Below, piece after piece: positions 35,301 to 43,700 of a stretch of 64,000 bases of DNA. The translations under genes were made by a program, and so were the position numbers. Where the stretch lies: contig NC_069124.1 in NCBI RefSeq assembly GCF_026914265.1, positions 25,120,489-25,184,488 of the forward strand, read 5' to 3'. How positions within the stretch are numbered: the first letter of the stretch is position 1; every line of letters starts with the position of its first letter. The notes under the pieces are model-generated. The model had not been told where the DNA came from, ran no database searches, and worked only from the letters and a program-made list of their open reading frames with translations. The stretch comes from Mya arenaria (Eukaryota > Mollusca > Bivalvia > Myida > Myidae).

Positions 35301-37356
35301 CTTGTTAGAAATTAAGTTTGTATCAATTACTATCTGATGACGGTTCTAGAGCCATCTTACCAATTGCCGCATCGTGAAAAAATATTGACAGAATACACAT
35401 CGCGATAATGTGTGACATTTCTATATAAGAGGGGCAAAAATATTTTTGTTGGGGGGGGGGGGGGGTTGTCGCAGAGTCCGGACCGATTGAGGTTCCAAAA
35501 TTTTAGAAGCCCTGAATATTATTATGGCATCCCCCCTAAATTTGGCTCAATCATTTGTTATATGTACGGTGCCTTCATGGCTTTCTATTGCAAAAATTTC
35601 AGGTGTTTGTGTAGTTAAATTTACAACTTTTAATTTACCGTATTTTACCGACTATAAGACGGGGAAATTTGGTCCCGATTTTTAACCTTAAAGTACGGGG
35701 CCCGTCTTATAGGCGAGTCTATAAGAATTTCATAAAGAATATTCAACATAAGGTATTCAACTGGCTTATTTATTGTCTGTTGATGACACCCCAATAAAAG
35801 TGACACGATCACACCCATCGGATTAAGACGACCATCTGCTTTGTTTCGCTACGATGAACACCCGATATAACGCTTGATATAGGTCCAAACACGTTGTTTT
35901 TCACAGGAGACATATTTTGCCACCTTTAAAATTAAAATATTTTGACAAAAAATAATATAAAAAAAAAAAAAAAAAATTTCTTTGGCGTCCTTACTATAAG
36001 GCTTTGCATATATCATGCACATACATGTAACTGGCAGATTTCAATACACGTTTCATTAATCGTGACACTAATTTATCCGCAATCATCAATGGTTATCTAT
36101 TTCTCAAAATTTAAGTCACATCAACTGCAATCCAAACAAACGAAAATTTAACTCATTAACACATGGAATGGAATGTATTCTGTTTGTCGGCTGCAGATCA
36201 AACAGTACAATTTATGACGTCACAGCACGAGCTGTGTAAAGATCAAAGATGCACTGCAATGGTTTGTATTAAAATAGGTCAATCAAATACCGTATGAACC
36301 CACATAACTCCAAAAATTGCATCTAGGCTGGTTCAAACATACCATACATCGGAAAATAAAAATCAATAATCCTAAGCAAATGAACAAATTTAGTTGATAA
36401 TTGACTGTTTAGCTTGAACATTAGCACAGACTTGGTGGATTTATTTCAAGTGCTGGATTTGCTTTAAAAATCGACCCCGTCTTATAAACGAGTCGAGACA
36501 AAAACACCAGATTTCATAGGCAAAGTTAGGGGGTCGTCTTATAAGCGGATCGCCTTATAGTTGGGAAAATACGGTACTTCAAATGATTTCAACCCGATTT
36601 AAAATAATATTGCATGAGTTTAGTAATACTGAACTAATTAAATGTTATACTTGATCTGATTGTCAAGAATAACAAATATATTCTGATCGTCTTCTTCTGT
36701 ATACTTGACAGATGAGGTCATAAGACACTGTAGGCGATTAGAATCCCTAAGCATGTGGTTAATTGCAAATTTATGCCAAGAACTGGCGCCAATTTCTTAA
36801 AACATCTTAAGGTCCTTATAACAGAATTAAGCTATTCCAGAGAACTTCCAAAAAAGTAGGGCCTTGTCTGTGTGAAACTGATTTTTTACCATCTTTTAAT
36901 GGATTAAAACAAGAGATACATTGGAAATAATCAAAATATCTTTAAAATATTTCAACTTACATTCAAATATCTTAAAAATATTACAACTTACCTTCAAATA
37001 TATTTTCAAATTTAAAAAGAAGTGGGGGCTATTTGACCAAAATGGGGGCGTTTTGACCAAATTGGGGGCGTTTTGACCAATATTTTCGCAGTGGGGGCTA
37101 TTTGACCAAAATGGGGGCTATTTGACCAGGTTCCTACAGTAGATCATCATATCACATCATCCGAATTTATTTTTGTCCGATATAGATATACTTCTAAATA
37201 AAATACTACTTATGTAACGCAAATAAAAATGGTTTTCAATCAGAAACAATATTTAACCTCTCCTGTATGTGAGCGTTGGTGGACCATCATCCGACTTTGT
37301 TTTGAAAACTGTTTTAAACAGTCTGGAAATTTGCACGTGAAACGTTTGACATCCAT
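17323..37356 (-). CDS. GTF3A: Transcription factor IIIA, nine C2H2 zinc fingers
   Basis: Nine coding exons on the minus strand join in frame: 37356-37258, 34222-34113, 32406-32310, 31469-31381, 30456-30383, 29236-29144, 19777-19554, 18221-18168, 17661-17323, giving 392 aa. All introns are GT-AG; the first donor (gttaaa) is weak. Finger 1 is C8/C13/H26/H30 (FTCKFPDCLKQFSKQSRMM), joined by HTGE to finger 2 (RPYVCDVEDC). Finger 6 (YVCSDLECGEKFDKW) follows the HEG linker seen in vertebrate TFIIIA, finger 7 is the C-x2-C type (HQCCKCKKSF), and finger 9 is split by an intron and ends KLHDPNRPLPK. The 112-residue tail starts basic (KKSRPKKK) and turns acidic. TFIIIA binds the internal promoter of 5S rRNA genes for RNA polymerase III, and also binds 5S RNA. 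Finger count, linkers and order make the call firm. The start at the first ATG after an in-frame TGA leaves only seven residues before finger 1. Confidence 0.95.
17772..17850. repeat. Fragment of a K-like TIR element
   Basis: Starts TACCGTAAATGACTGGTTAT and continues 'aagacac', closely resembling the end of element K (35637). Only one end is recognised. Confidence 0.4.
18482..18617 (+). mobile_element. tRNA-derived SINE, 5' fragment
   Basis: Matches the first 130 bp of the full SINE at 58211: the tRNA-like head with TTGCCTAGTGGTTAAGGC (A box) and GGTTCGATCCC (B box), then 'gtaccaagtagctcccttgcct' in near-identical form. The rest is missing. It lies in TFIIIA intron 7. Confidence 0.8.
18710..19204 (+). 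mobile_element. Element A, copy 2: TTAA-flanked MITE with a tRNA-like insert
   Basis: Flanked by TTAA (18706-18709, 19205-19208). The ends AGGGGCTGTTTCAC and GTGACACAGTCCCT are inverted repeats. The backbone matches copy 1 at high identity. The tRNA-like module at about 19000-19072 has TAGCTCAGTCAGTA as A box and GGTTCAAACC as B box, then a T run. It lies in TFIIIA intron 7, same orientation as copy 1. Confidence 0.8.
20516..20896 (+). mobile_element. Element F, copy 1 (TTAA-flanked MITE)
   Basis: TTAA lies on each side (20512-20515, 20897-20900). The left end is AGGGGCATAACG and the right end is TTTGTGCCCCT. A second copy, with a decayed left part, ends at 26255. Non-coding, within TFIIIA intron 6. 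Confidence 0.7.
21383..22717 (-). CDS. TRIM-like coiled-coil and NHL/beta-propeller exon
   Basis: A long open exon on the minus strand. The true exon begins at 22700, after an acceptor (tttcag); with the upstream B-box exon the junction codon is AG|G (Arg), giving NH-R-QCRSISHLSD, the usual continuation of a mollusc TRIM B-box2. An ATG at 22717 inside the intron allows a 444-aa product without B-boxes. Residues about 20-150 are a helical coiled coil rich in Lys/Glu (for example KDFRKEINDILDQLEKKTV). Residues about 180-444 form a six-bladed propeller with NHL-like phrases (SPDGERIYVTDYFKGNLLTF, SRPSGICVSPRGDVFVCVW). Such proteins (TRIM2/3/32/56/71-like) are typically ubiquitin ligases or RNA-binding regulators, but no RING is visible here, as in many expanded bivalve TRIM-like genes. 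The gene lies inside TFIIIA intron 6, same strand. Confidence 0.85.
   Translation of the reverse strand: MKLYFRQCRSISHLSDLARGFLKTAEFKQLPVKVDKMMSRLDELKNAKMEDQDSLKDCHKNILTEIKDFRKEINDILDQLEKKTVKLLDSMIKDLEKSVKDDIQSCAHVSDKLETTMRRVELMSEKLMHTRSYIGYRRLKNQLTQAERLVHELEVAPREELVFHPNSKVITILRSLRTIGKFHGSKQFSVKVQGDRVSCHITAICETTNGHIVIIDHNNKRVKLLNSEFRVTAHCSLPGNPQHMCHTSGNEVAVAVDAYDLHEVHFLKVSRENIQKVRKFTTVDNCISVAHHQNELYVGSHTGVYQYTINGQLIKKILSANWKVMKCAISPDGERIYVTDYFKGNLLTFDKCGKLLSTLEDRELSRPSGICVSPRGDVFVCVWRDSCTVLQVDREGRQKLATVARQADRSFVPRSVCFSKQTSSLIVGGYGRGNIICFGSCAEP
22914..23288 (+). mobile_element. Element C, copy 2 (TTAA-flanked MITE)
   Basis: TTAA flanks (22910-22913, 23289-23292). Ends AGATGCACTCTTACTC and GAGTGTCACT match copies at 6016 and 52788. 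It lies in the intron of the TRIM-like gene, just before the 53-bp array. Confidence 0.75.
23358..24951. repeat. 53-bp minisatellite, 30 copies
   Basis: The unit starts AACACTGGTTTATATCTGCR and ends GAACGAAACCAGGCYCC. It repeats every 53 bp, about 30 times, with almost no length change. The main variants are GCG/GCA after ATATCT and GCCCC/GCTCC at the unit end. The right edge runs directly into element H copy 2. Length 53 is not a multiple of three and stops occur, so it is not coding. Confidence 0.97.
24944..25180. repeat. Element H, copy 2, fused to the 53-bp array
   Basis: The right end reads AGTTTCGAGAAATTGGGCC. The left end begins GGCCCCAAC and then jumps to TTCTTAAGTC, missing about ten bases present in copy 3 (61396). 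The first bases are shared with the last unit of the minisatellite. Confidence 0.7.
25219..25470. repeat. Dispersed repeat
   Basis: Shares order and phrases with 30595-30800: an AT-rich lead, 'atcttatgttgtgg-gaaaccagagt', 'ccacttgtcc', 'accataaacc', 'gccgggaa' and a final 'gctaacca'. The end resembles the anticodon-arm part of a SINE head on the minus strand. Boundaries are approximate. Confidence 0.4.
25529..25842 (-). pseudogene. B-box exon of the TRIM-like gene with three in-frame stops
   Basis: Reading from ATG 25842-25840, 104 codons and two bases lead to a good donor (AG|gtgatt at 25529/25528) that joins in phase with 22700. The frame is plainly a TRIM N-terminus: MGTWSSSVYIA, then B-box1 (CFKCEENDLNTEAKCFCPEC), a MYGREDFQKW segment, and B-box2 (CDLHDIRLEVHCDDH, then CCHVCVDRNHR). 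It holds TAG at codon 12 (25809-25807), TAA at codon 40 (25725-25723) and TGA at codon 48 (25701-25699). Zinc ligands around the stops are otherwise kept. Either this exon is dead and the gene uses the downstream ATG, or the whole gene is a young pseudogene. No frameshift is seen. Confidence 0.85.
26020..26255 (+). mobile_element. Element F, copy 2 (left end decayed)
   Basis: The right part ('gcatctatcaagtgtaaacc' then GAGCCCCT before TTAA 26256-26259) matches copy 1 at 20516-20896. The left end is not clear. It shares its right TTAA with element E. Confidence 0.55.
26260..26515 (+). mobile_element. Element E (TTAA-flanked MITE, 256 bp)
   Basis: TTAA on both sides (26256-26259, 26516-26519). 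Inverted ends AGGGGCTAGACACCAAG and TTTGTGTCTAGTCCCT. Non-coding. Only one copy is in the window. Confidence 0.75.
26689..27153 (+). mobile_element. Element D, copy 2 (TTAA-flanked foldback element)
   Basis: TTAA flanks (26685-26688, 27154-27157). The ends AGCTGCACTCTCACAGATTG and CTCTGAGAGTGCAGCT open into arms of about 150 bp each that are inverted copies of each other (both contain AAACCAGTTATATAAGACTG or its complement), so transcripts could fold into a long hairpin. It lies in TFIIIA intron 6. Confidence 0.8.
27199..28688 (+). mobile_element. Element G, copy 1: element carrying an internal tandem array
   Basis: Starts ACAAGAGCTGTCACAGAGAC and ends CTTCGAATAGTCGAACTAAA, the same ends as the copy at 32971-33748. 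Between them a unit of about 180 bp (170-190) repeats some seven times, marked by CCTTAACCAGAATTTCTAAG at 27357-27380, 27531, 27707, 27887, 28077, 28256, 28436 and 28615. No TIR or clear target duplication. This plan fits the non-autonomous, satellite-carrying elements described from bivalves; assignment to Helitron-type elements is only a guess. Confidence 0.75.
29312..29868. repeat. 21-22-bp minisatellite in TFIIIA intron 5
   Basis: The unit ACATGTTTATTCTATCTCAAAT (21-22 bp) repeats about 25 times, with alternative units containing TCTAAGCAAAT. All reading frames through it are chance. Confidence 0.9.
29869..30080. repeat. 20-bp minisatellite adjoining the 22-bp array
   Basis: The unit CAGTCTACCTCAAACATGAG (20 bp) repeats about ten times, drifting to CAATCAATCTCAAACATCTT at the right. 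It looks like a drifted continuation of the preceding array (shared 'TCTCAAA'). Confidence 0.8.
30595..30800. repeat. Dispersed repeat, second copy
   Basis: Parallels 25219-25470: 'atatggtcttgtgttgtggtag-aaaccagaat', 'cccacttgtc', 'accacaaacc', 'agccggtaatt'. Non-coding, TFIIIA intron 4. Confidence 0.35.
31597..31815 (+). mobile_element. SINE with a different tRNA-like head, diverged
   Basis: From about 31740 ('cagtgctttacatctagcatgtaaacgtacc', 'gacatcgcaccc') it matches the body of the SINE at 58211. The head has an A-box-like ATAGCTCATTGATGGAGA and a B-box-like GGGTGCAAACC, unlike that copy's head. In TFIIIA intron 3. Confidence 0.6.
32871..33962 (+). mobile_element. Element D, copy 3, split by element G
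   Basis: The left end after TTAA (32867-32870) is AACTGCACTCTCACAGATGA and the right end is CTGTGAGAGTGCAGCTT. The element is interrupted at 32970/33749 by element G copy 2, so D arrived first. In TFIIIA intron 2. Confidence 0.7.
32971..33748 (+). mobile_element. Element G, copy 2, nested in element D
   Basis: Ends ACAAGAGCTGTCACAGAGAC and GAATAGTCGAGCTAAAA as in copy 1, but with only about three to four internal units (spacing 174-186 bp). No target duplication is seen at the insertion point. Confidence 0.75.
35637..36576 (+). mobile_element. Element K (TIR element, 940 bp)
   Basis: Ends TACCGTATTTTACCGACTAT and the complement of TACCGTATTTTCCCAACTAT, followed inward by 'aagacg'-type sequence. 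The interior matches element J (7780-8480). It is GC-richer at the ends and has no coding frame. In TFIIIA intron 1. Confidence 0.75.
37015..37132. repeat. Short tandem repeat TTTGACCAAAATGGGGG near the TFIIIA first exon
   Basis: Five to six copies of a 20-22-bp unit containing GGGGGCTATTTGACCAAA or GGGGGCGTTTTGACCAAA. It lies in TFIIIA intron 1, 126 bp from exon 1 and about 570 bp from the ATG101 start. Could be regulatory by position; nothing else supports that. Confidence 0.75.
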
Positions 37357-37704
37357 CAATCTCGCTTTACGCCATGCTGCAAAACTCGGTCACACTGTCA
37401 AGAAATTAAAGTTTTTGGTGATAAGTTAGAAACGATTTTTTTTTTGATTTTCTTTAATGTTTTATTCTAAATGAATTGCATAGATTTATTGTATTTTTCA
37501 AATAAGGTCAATCAATAGTTTACGACAAACAAATCACATTTACGGCCTTAGTAAATCAGCTGAGAAAAAAGTCAACAAAGAACTTCGTAATTTCTAAATA
37601 TTGCAACATACATCAATGATACTTCGTAAAAAACAACCACGTATATTTTAACAGATATGTGGATTTGTCAAACGGGTTGAAATCTGAAATTTTAGGAGCA
37701 GATA
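37357..37704. promoter_or_regulatory. Putative bidirectional promoter of TFIIIA and ATG101
   Basis: Only 348 bp separate the TFIIIA start codon (minus, 37356) and the ATG101 start codon (plus, 37705), so both promoters and both 5' UTRs must fit here unless a non-coding first exon lies elsewhere. No TATA box or CpG island is obvious, and the gap is AT-rich. A shared promoter is inferred from spacing alone. Confidence 0.6.
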
Positions 37705-40700
37705 ATGAACGCAAGGGCTCATGTCTTTGAACTGGTAATTTGCTCTTGACCTGTTTACTTTTTCATATTTATATTATTATGTCGATAATATTTCAAAGTT
37801 CATTATCTGTACAAATCTGCTAATAAAGCAATGTTTCTCTTCATACATATTTCATTGGTTCCATAGGACTTCATTGGCTTGCATAATCTAGTTACAATCA
37901 AATACTCACAATTAAATCGTCTTGTTAAAAAATGTAACTATTGGCCGCTACTATACTGGTTGAGAAGCAGTTTCCGACAGTTTTATACGTTTTTATTTAA
38001 TTATTTATATGTGTTTAAATACCTACTAAAATTGTTGACATTTTAGATAACTACAGCTCAAGCTGCTATTGTCGATATATTTTTCACATGTGTGACGTCA
38101 CATATAGTGTATCTAATAGGGGCGCATAAGAGGGTACTTACATTGTTCTGACTAGCTTGTGATCAGAAGCAGTTTCCGACAAATCGAATGCGGGGCATAT
38201 AAAAGGTGCCTATTGTGTGTTTTTATAATCCGTTTATTTAATATAACTAAATATAAGACTGTTATAAGAGGAATATTATTTAATTTTTCAGCATTTACGA
38301 AAAATGTAATCCTTAAAATTTACGACAGTCAATTCATACTCGAAATGAGGCAGGCACTGAATATCAATGATATTTTGATTCATTTTGATGGAAACTTGTG
38401 TTTGTATACATTTAAGTGAATGTGGATGCAAAACAAGCATGACACCAGTGTTCACAAATATGTACACAATGATCATCGTCTGTATAAGTCAATTTAGGTA
38501 AACCTTGTAGCTATTCATAGATATGCAAATTAGGTGCACATGCATGCGCAATACGCTGGGTGTGCCGATCCCCCACGTGCAAGTTTGTGTACAAAATGAA
38601 AAATAAACATTAAATAATAATAAAAGTTACTTATGTGTCTTGGTAAGAATTTCAACTTTTGATTGCCTAGTTACCATATAGTTGAATTGCAGTACATTCT
38701 TTATGAAGATCTAAAGAAAGTACGCGAAAAAGCGATTTGTCGGAAACTGCTTTCCGTCGGAAACTGCTTCTCAACCAGTACTGGGCAGTTGCCTAATTCC
38801 GGATCAATTTTGAAGTTTTCTTAAAATGTTGTCATAATTACTGAACATTAGTGCATGAAATTTTAATAGAAAAATGTTGGGTACTATATCAACCAAAATG
38901 GAAAAAGAATAAACGAAAAAACAATTAATTTTTAATATAATATTCAGTACGAAATAAGGGCATAAACGACGTCCAAAAACCTGCATTCAGTGCCTAAATA
39001 TTCGGATTTTTTCAAAGAACAAAGTAAACATTATCAAGTCAATACAAATATTTAAAAACTACTTAAATGAACATCATGTATTAAATGTTTAACCTGTATA
39101 TAAATTTTATACTTCTCTGAAGTATTTGTATGTGTATTTTCGGCGAATCCGAACTACTAATTTGTCCGAATTTGCATACTTTTGAAAGTACGAATCTGCT
39201 TCATTTTTGCTTTATTTTCATATGAAATGCTGCACAACACAAAACAATGACATCATCAATTTATTTAATTTTTATGTAATTGACATTGTATTTCGTGATT
39301 GACGATAAGTCATAAACGTCGTATAGTAGGTCTAGTGTTTAAAGATAACCCTGTCGAACCTCAATATAAAAGCTTGCGCTGTGTGACGTCATCCCCCACG
39401 TGACTAAATATTGACATTTAGGAAACCGAAAGTTTAGAGGTATTTATTTTGGGGTTATACTCGAATAGCTGCACTTTTGTGTTGTTTCTGTTGGTATGGA
39501 GGTCAGGTGCGTAGACTGTGATCATTCTATATTGATCACGGTCGCCGAAACGCTTTTTAAACGATTTCCAAATATTTAGGCAAATCCGGAATTAGGCAAC
39601 TGCCCAGTAATTGCTTTTGCCACAGCGCTCATGTAAATTTATGCACCAGTCAATTGTAACCATGGCCCTCCTGGTCTGTAAATAGCGGGGACTTTGACTT
39701 TCAGTCCAGGCAAGCCCAGGTAAAATCCCGGCCTGCGAGAATGAACTGCTGGCAAAATCCCTGCCAAATGGCCCCACACCCTGGGGACCCTAGGTTAGGC
39801 CCATTTCCCCCTATTTTTGGAGCGAAGACAAAATCACTGCATTCACCCGGCACTATGGGGCCACCTGGAAGGTTCCACGGCTATCCACGGTATACCCCTG
39901 AACCAGGGGGGGGGGGGAGGGGTGTGGTTACAATTGACTGGTGCACTACATGCATGTTATGAGTGAATTACAAGCAACAGGAAAATAAGGTTAAAGTTAA
40001 ACTGTACCAGGTATTAAAGGGGCTCAAACCCACAACACACTGAGCTTTACATATTCAGGGATGTGATTTGTCCGCGGATCTAATGGCCCCAGGGACCCCC
40101 CCCCCCCCCAAAAAAAAAAAAAATAATAATAATAAATAAATAAATTAAATATATATTTTTTTTAGCTGATTTAAACAGTTTATAGAGTGCTTTTGATTGT
40201 AAGTGTTGATGTTCCAGTTTGTTTCAAATTTGAAGTCAGTAGAACTTTCATAAGAGCTTCTAAAAAGCCAGTTTTTCTTATACGGCTGTGTGCTTTTGAC
40301 CCCAAAAGTACCACCAAGAACCCATGGCCTAAATGGTTTCAGCCCTCCAGTTGCCAGGTCAATCACTTCCCTGATATTTTTAAATCTAACTGCTTGACTG
40401 CTATCTACACAATTAAAGCAAAAGAAAGAGTGTTTGCCCCCAATAAGGAATTTAATAAAGGACCTTTTGTTTAGCAGGTGGTCAATTTTCATCTCTACGG
40501 AAGGCATTTGGTAGTCCATGCAAATGGAATATATTGAGTATTTTATTTTTATTTTTTTGGTGATTTCGTTGCATCCATACGTCAAGTTACTACGTCCTTG
40601 TATAGTCCACATTGAAAATTTTCATTTAAGGTTGAGATATCAGGAGGTAATAACACATTGTTTGATATGTTACAATGTGTTTACAGTCTTATACACATAA

Positions 40701-43700
40701 CTTGATACTGAATGGATCATGATCTAGGACAAAACATGCCGTTAACGTATATAGAATGGAACAACATATTTTTAAATAATATTTGAATTTGAAATCCAAT
40801 GTGGATTACTTTACAAGATACAAGATATAATAATCTTTTTTTAAAGTTGTGTGTTTGATACCAAGAAACATAAGCTTGAAATGGTATTTTTAAGAAATGA
40901 CTTCTACATGTATTTCAAAGGGTATATATAAACAATAAAACAAGTTAAAGCAGATGTCTCAAATTTTGTATCTTAGACATTTTATCATGGTTATTTTCCC
41001 AAGTATGTTTCATTCCAACTAAATATGTGAATATTTGTTGTTTTGGATGTAGATGTTGTCATGTTTCTTTTCAGTCTGTGGAAAGTCGTCAAGTGGAAGA
41101 AGTTGTTTCAAGTAAGCATTAGTAACATTTATTGTAATAATGTTTGTTTTAATGCTCCCCGAAGGGAGGAGCATTTAGTCGCCACTTTGTCCATCCTTCC
41201 ATCACATCCTTGTCTGGCGTATAATTTCAAGACTACTGATGGGATTGAAATAAAACCTGGTAAAAAGATGGATGACAATGATAGGAAGTCCTGTCCACAA
41301 GGAACAATAATCATATCATGCATAATATTTTTTAGGTTAGACTCCCCTTAACTTGATATATTTCTAAAACAGTCATCCAAACTAGTCTTTTGGATGAACA
41401 AGCCCCAAACCCCTTAGTTATCTTCCATTAACCTGATATTTTTCAAAAATGGGTTCTTGTCCGGGCCATATCTTTGAAAATACTGAAGAGATTGGAATGA
41501 TGCTTTAAATGTAGATAGATGGCTGTAATAGAAAGTGGAGTGTCACCGCTTTGTCTATCTGTCCTTTGGTCCGTCTGTCCATAACACCCTTGCCCCGAGA
41601 ATAACTTCTAGACTACTTATTGGATTGAAATGATACTTGGTATATAGATAGATGGCAATTATATGAAGTGTAGTGCACAAAAACCATAATCCTATCATGC
41701 ATATTTATTTACTAAACTCCCCTAATAATCATTTTTTCATAATCAGTGCTTGTCCGGGCCATATCTTGGAAAGTACTAAAGAGATTTAAATGAAATTTGA
41801 AATAAAGATTTATGGCGATGAGGGAAAGTGCCCTGCACAAGGACCATTATCTTTCCCTACTAATTTCTTAAGAAATCTCCTCTTAACCTGATATTTTTCC
41901 ACGGATTTTCATAAGCTATCTAAAATGATGAAATAAGTTTCCATCTTTCTGATGATCGCATTGGCAGATATATCCGAGTGTAAACACCAATTTAATTAGG
42001 GATAGACACAGTTCGCAATTAAATAAATACTTCAATAATGAAATCGACAGAATTTGTTGTAAATTATGCTTTACTGAAGTATATGTTTTGAATGTCAAAA
42101 TATGTAAAGTTTTTGTATATACTAACTTATTATCATAATATACGTTTTTATCAAAACAAAAGAAATCTTAATTAACCTTAATTAATTATTGCATGATGGG
42201 CATAAGGGTTTCTTGAGTTCCTTAGTTTCTGTTAACTGAGATTTGCTCATTCTATAAGGTGTTTGAGGATTAAAAAAGCTTTATTTATTCAGTATGTAAG
42301 ATTAGTCAATGTTTTTTTCTTTTTTCAATTGCAGGTATATTCCACAGTTTGATACTGCACAGAACACTGGGAAAGGTAAATCTTATATTGTACCTTTATG
42401 ATACATGTTTTTGGCTTGGTCAAAGTTAGCCGAAAGATTTTTGAATGTTAATTATTTATCAAAAAGATCATATTAACCAATCAAATCATATAAATATCCA
42501 ACCTTTCCAAGTAACCAATATTTAACTTGAACAAGTTTTATGCAATTGGCTACTGAAGCCAATTGCTTAGAAGTGGTTAAAGTTTTGGTTTGGTAAAAGT
42601 TATACAAAATGTTTAGTTATTGGACAATATTTAATCAATAATAATTACTAACCAATGAAGTCGTTTTAAATATGTCAACTTGCCAAATGGTAACCTGTTG
42701 TCAACTTATGCACCAGTCAATTGTAACCACGGCCCCACGGCGGAGATTTAACCAGCAGTTCATCCCCACAGGGCGGGGATTTTACCCGGGCTTTGCTTGA
42801 CCGAAAGTTAAAGTCCCTGCTATCCCCCGGACCTGGGGGAGCCGTGGTTACAATTGACTGGTGCATTATGAAAAGTTTTATACCATTAAGGCAGAAGCTC
42901 TTATTACATTTTTATTATATTATACTATTAGAGGGAGACAAGTTTATATTTCTTGGTATTTCATGCTCCCTTTTGCCATCTTTAAAATTGATATTAATCA
43001 TAACAGTTTTATTATATACTCTTAGAGGGAAACAACTTTCGAAGCCTTCTTCACTGTAGTAAATTTCTTTTTATATTTTATGCTCCCTTTAGCCATCTTC
43101 AAAAATTGATATTAATAATTACAGATTTATTATATGCTTTCAGAGGGAGACAACTTTTGAAGCCCTGTTTCACTGTAGTATAAATTTCTTGATATTTTAT
43201 GCTCCCCTTAGCCATCTTTAAAATTGATATTAATTATTACAGATTTATTATATGCTATCAGAGGGAGACAACTTTTGAAGCCCTGTTTCACTGTAGTATA
43301 AATTTCTTGATATTTTATGCTCCCCTTAGCCATCTTTAAAATTGATATTAATTATTACAGATTTATTATATGCTATCAGAGGGAGACAACTTTTGAAGGC
43401 CTGTTTCACTGTAGTATAAATTTCTTGATATTTTATGCTCCCCTTAGCCATCTTTAAAATTGATATTAATTATTACAGATTTATTATATACTATCAGAGG
43501 GAGACAACTTTTGAAGCCCTGTTTCATTGTAGTATATATTTCTTGGTATTTCATGCTCGCTTTAGCCTTCTTCAAAAATTGATATTAATTATTACAGGTT
43601 TATTATATACTATTAGAGGGAGACAACTTTTGAAGCGCTGTTTCACTGTAGTATAAATTTCTTGATATTTTATGCTCCCTTTATCCATCTTCAAAATTGA

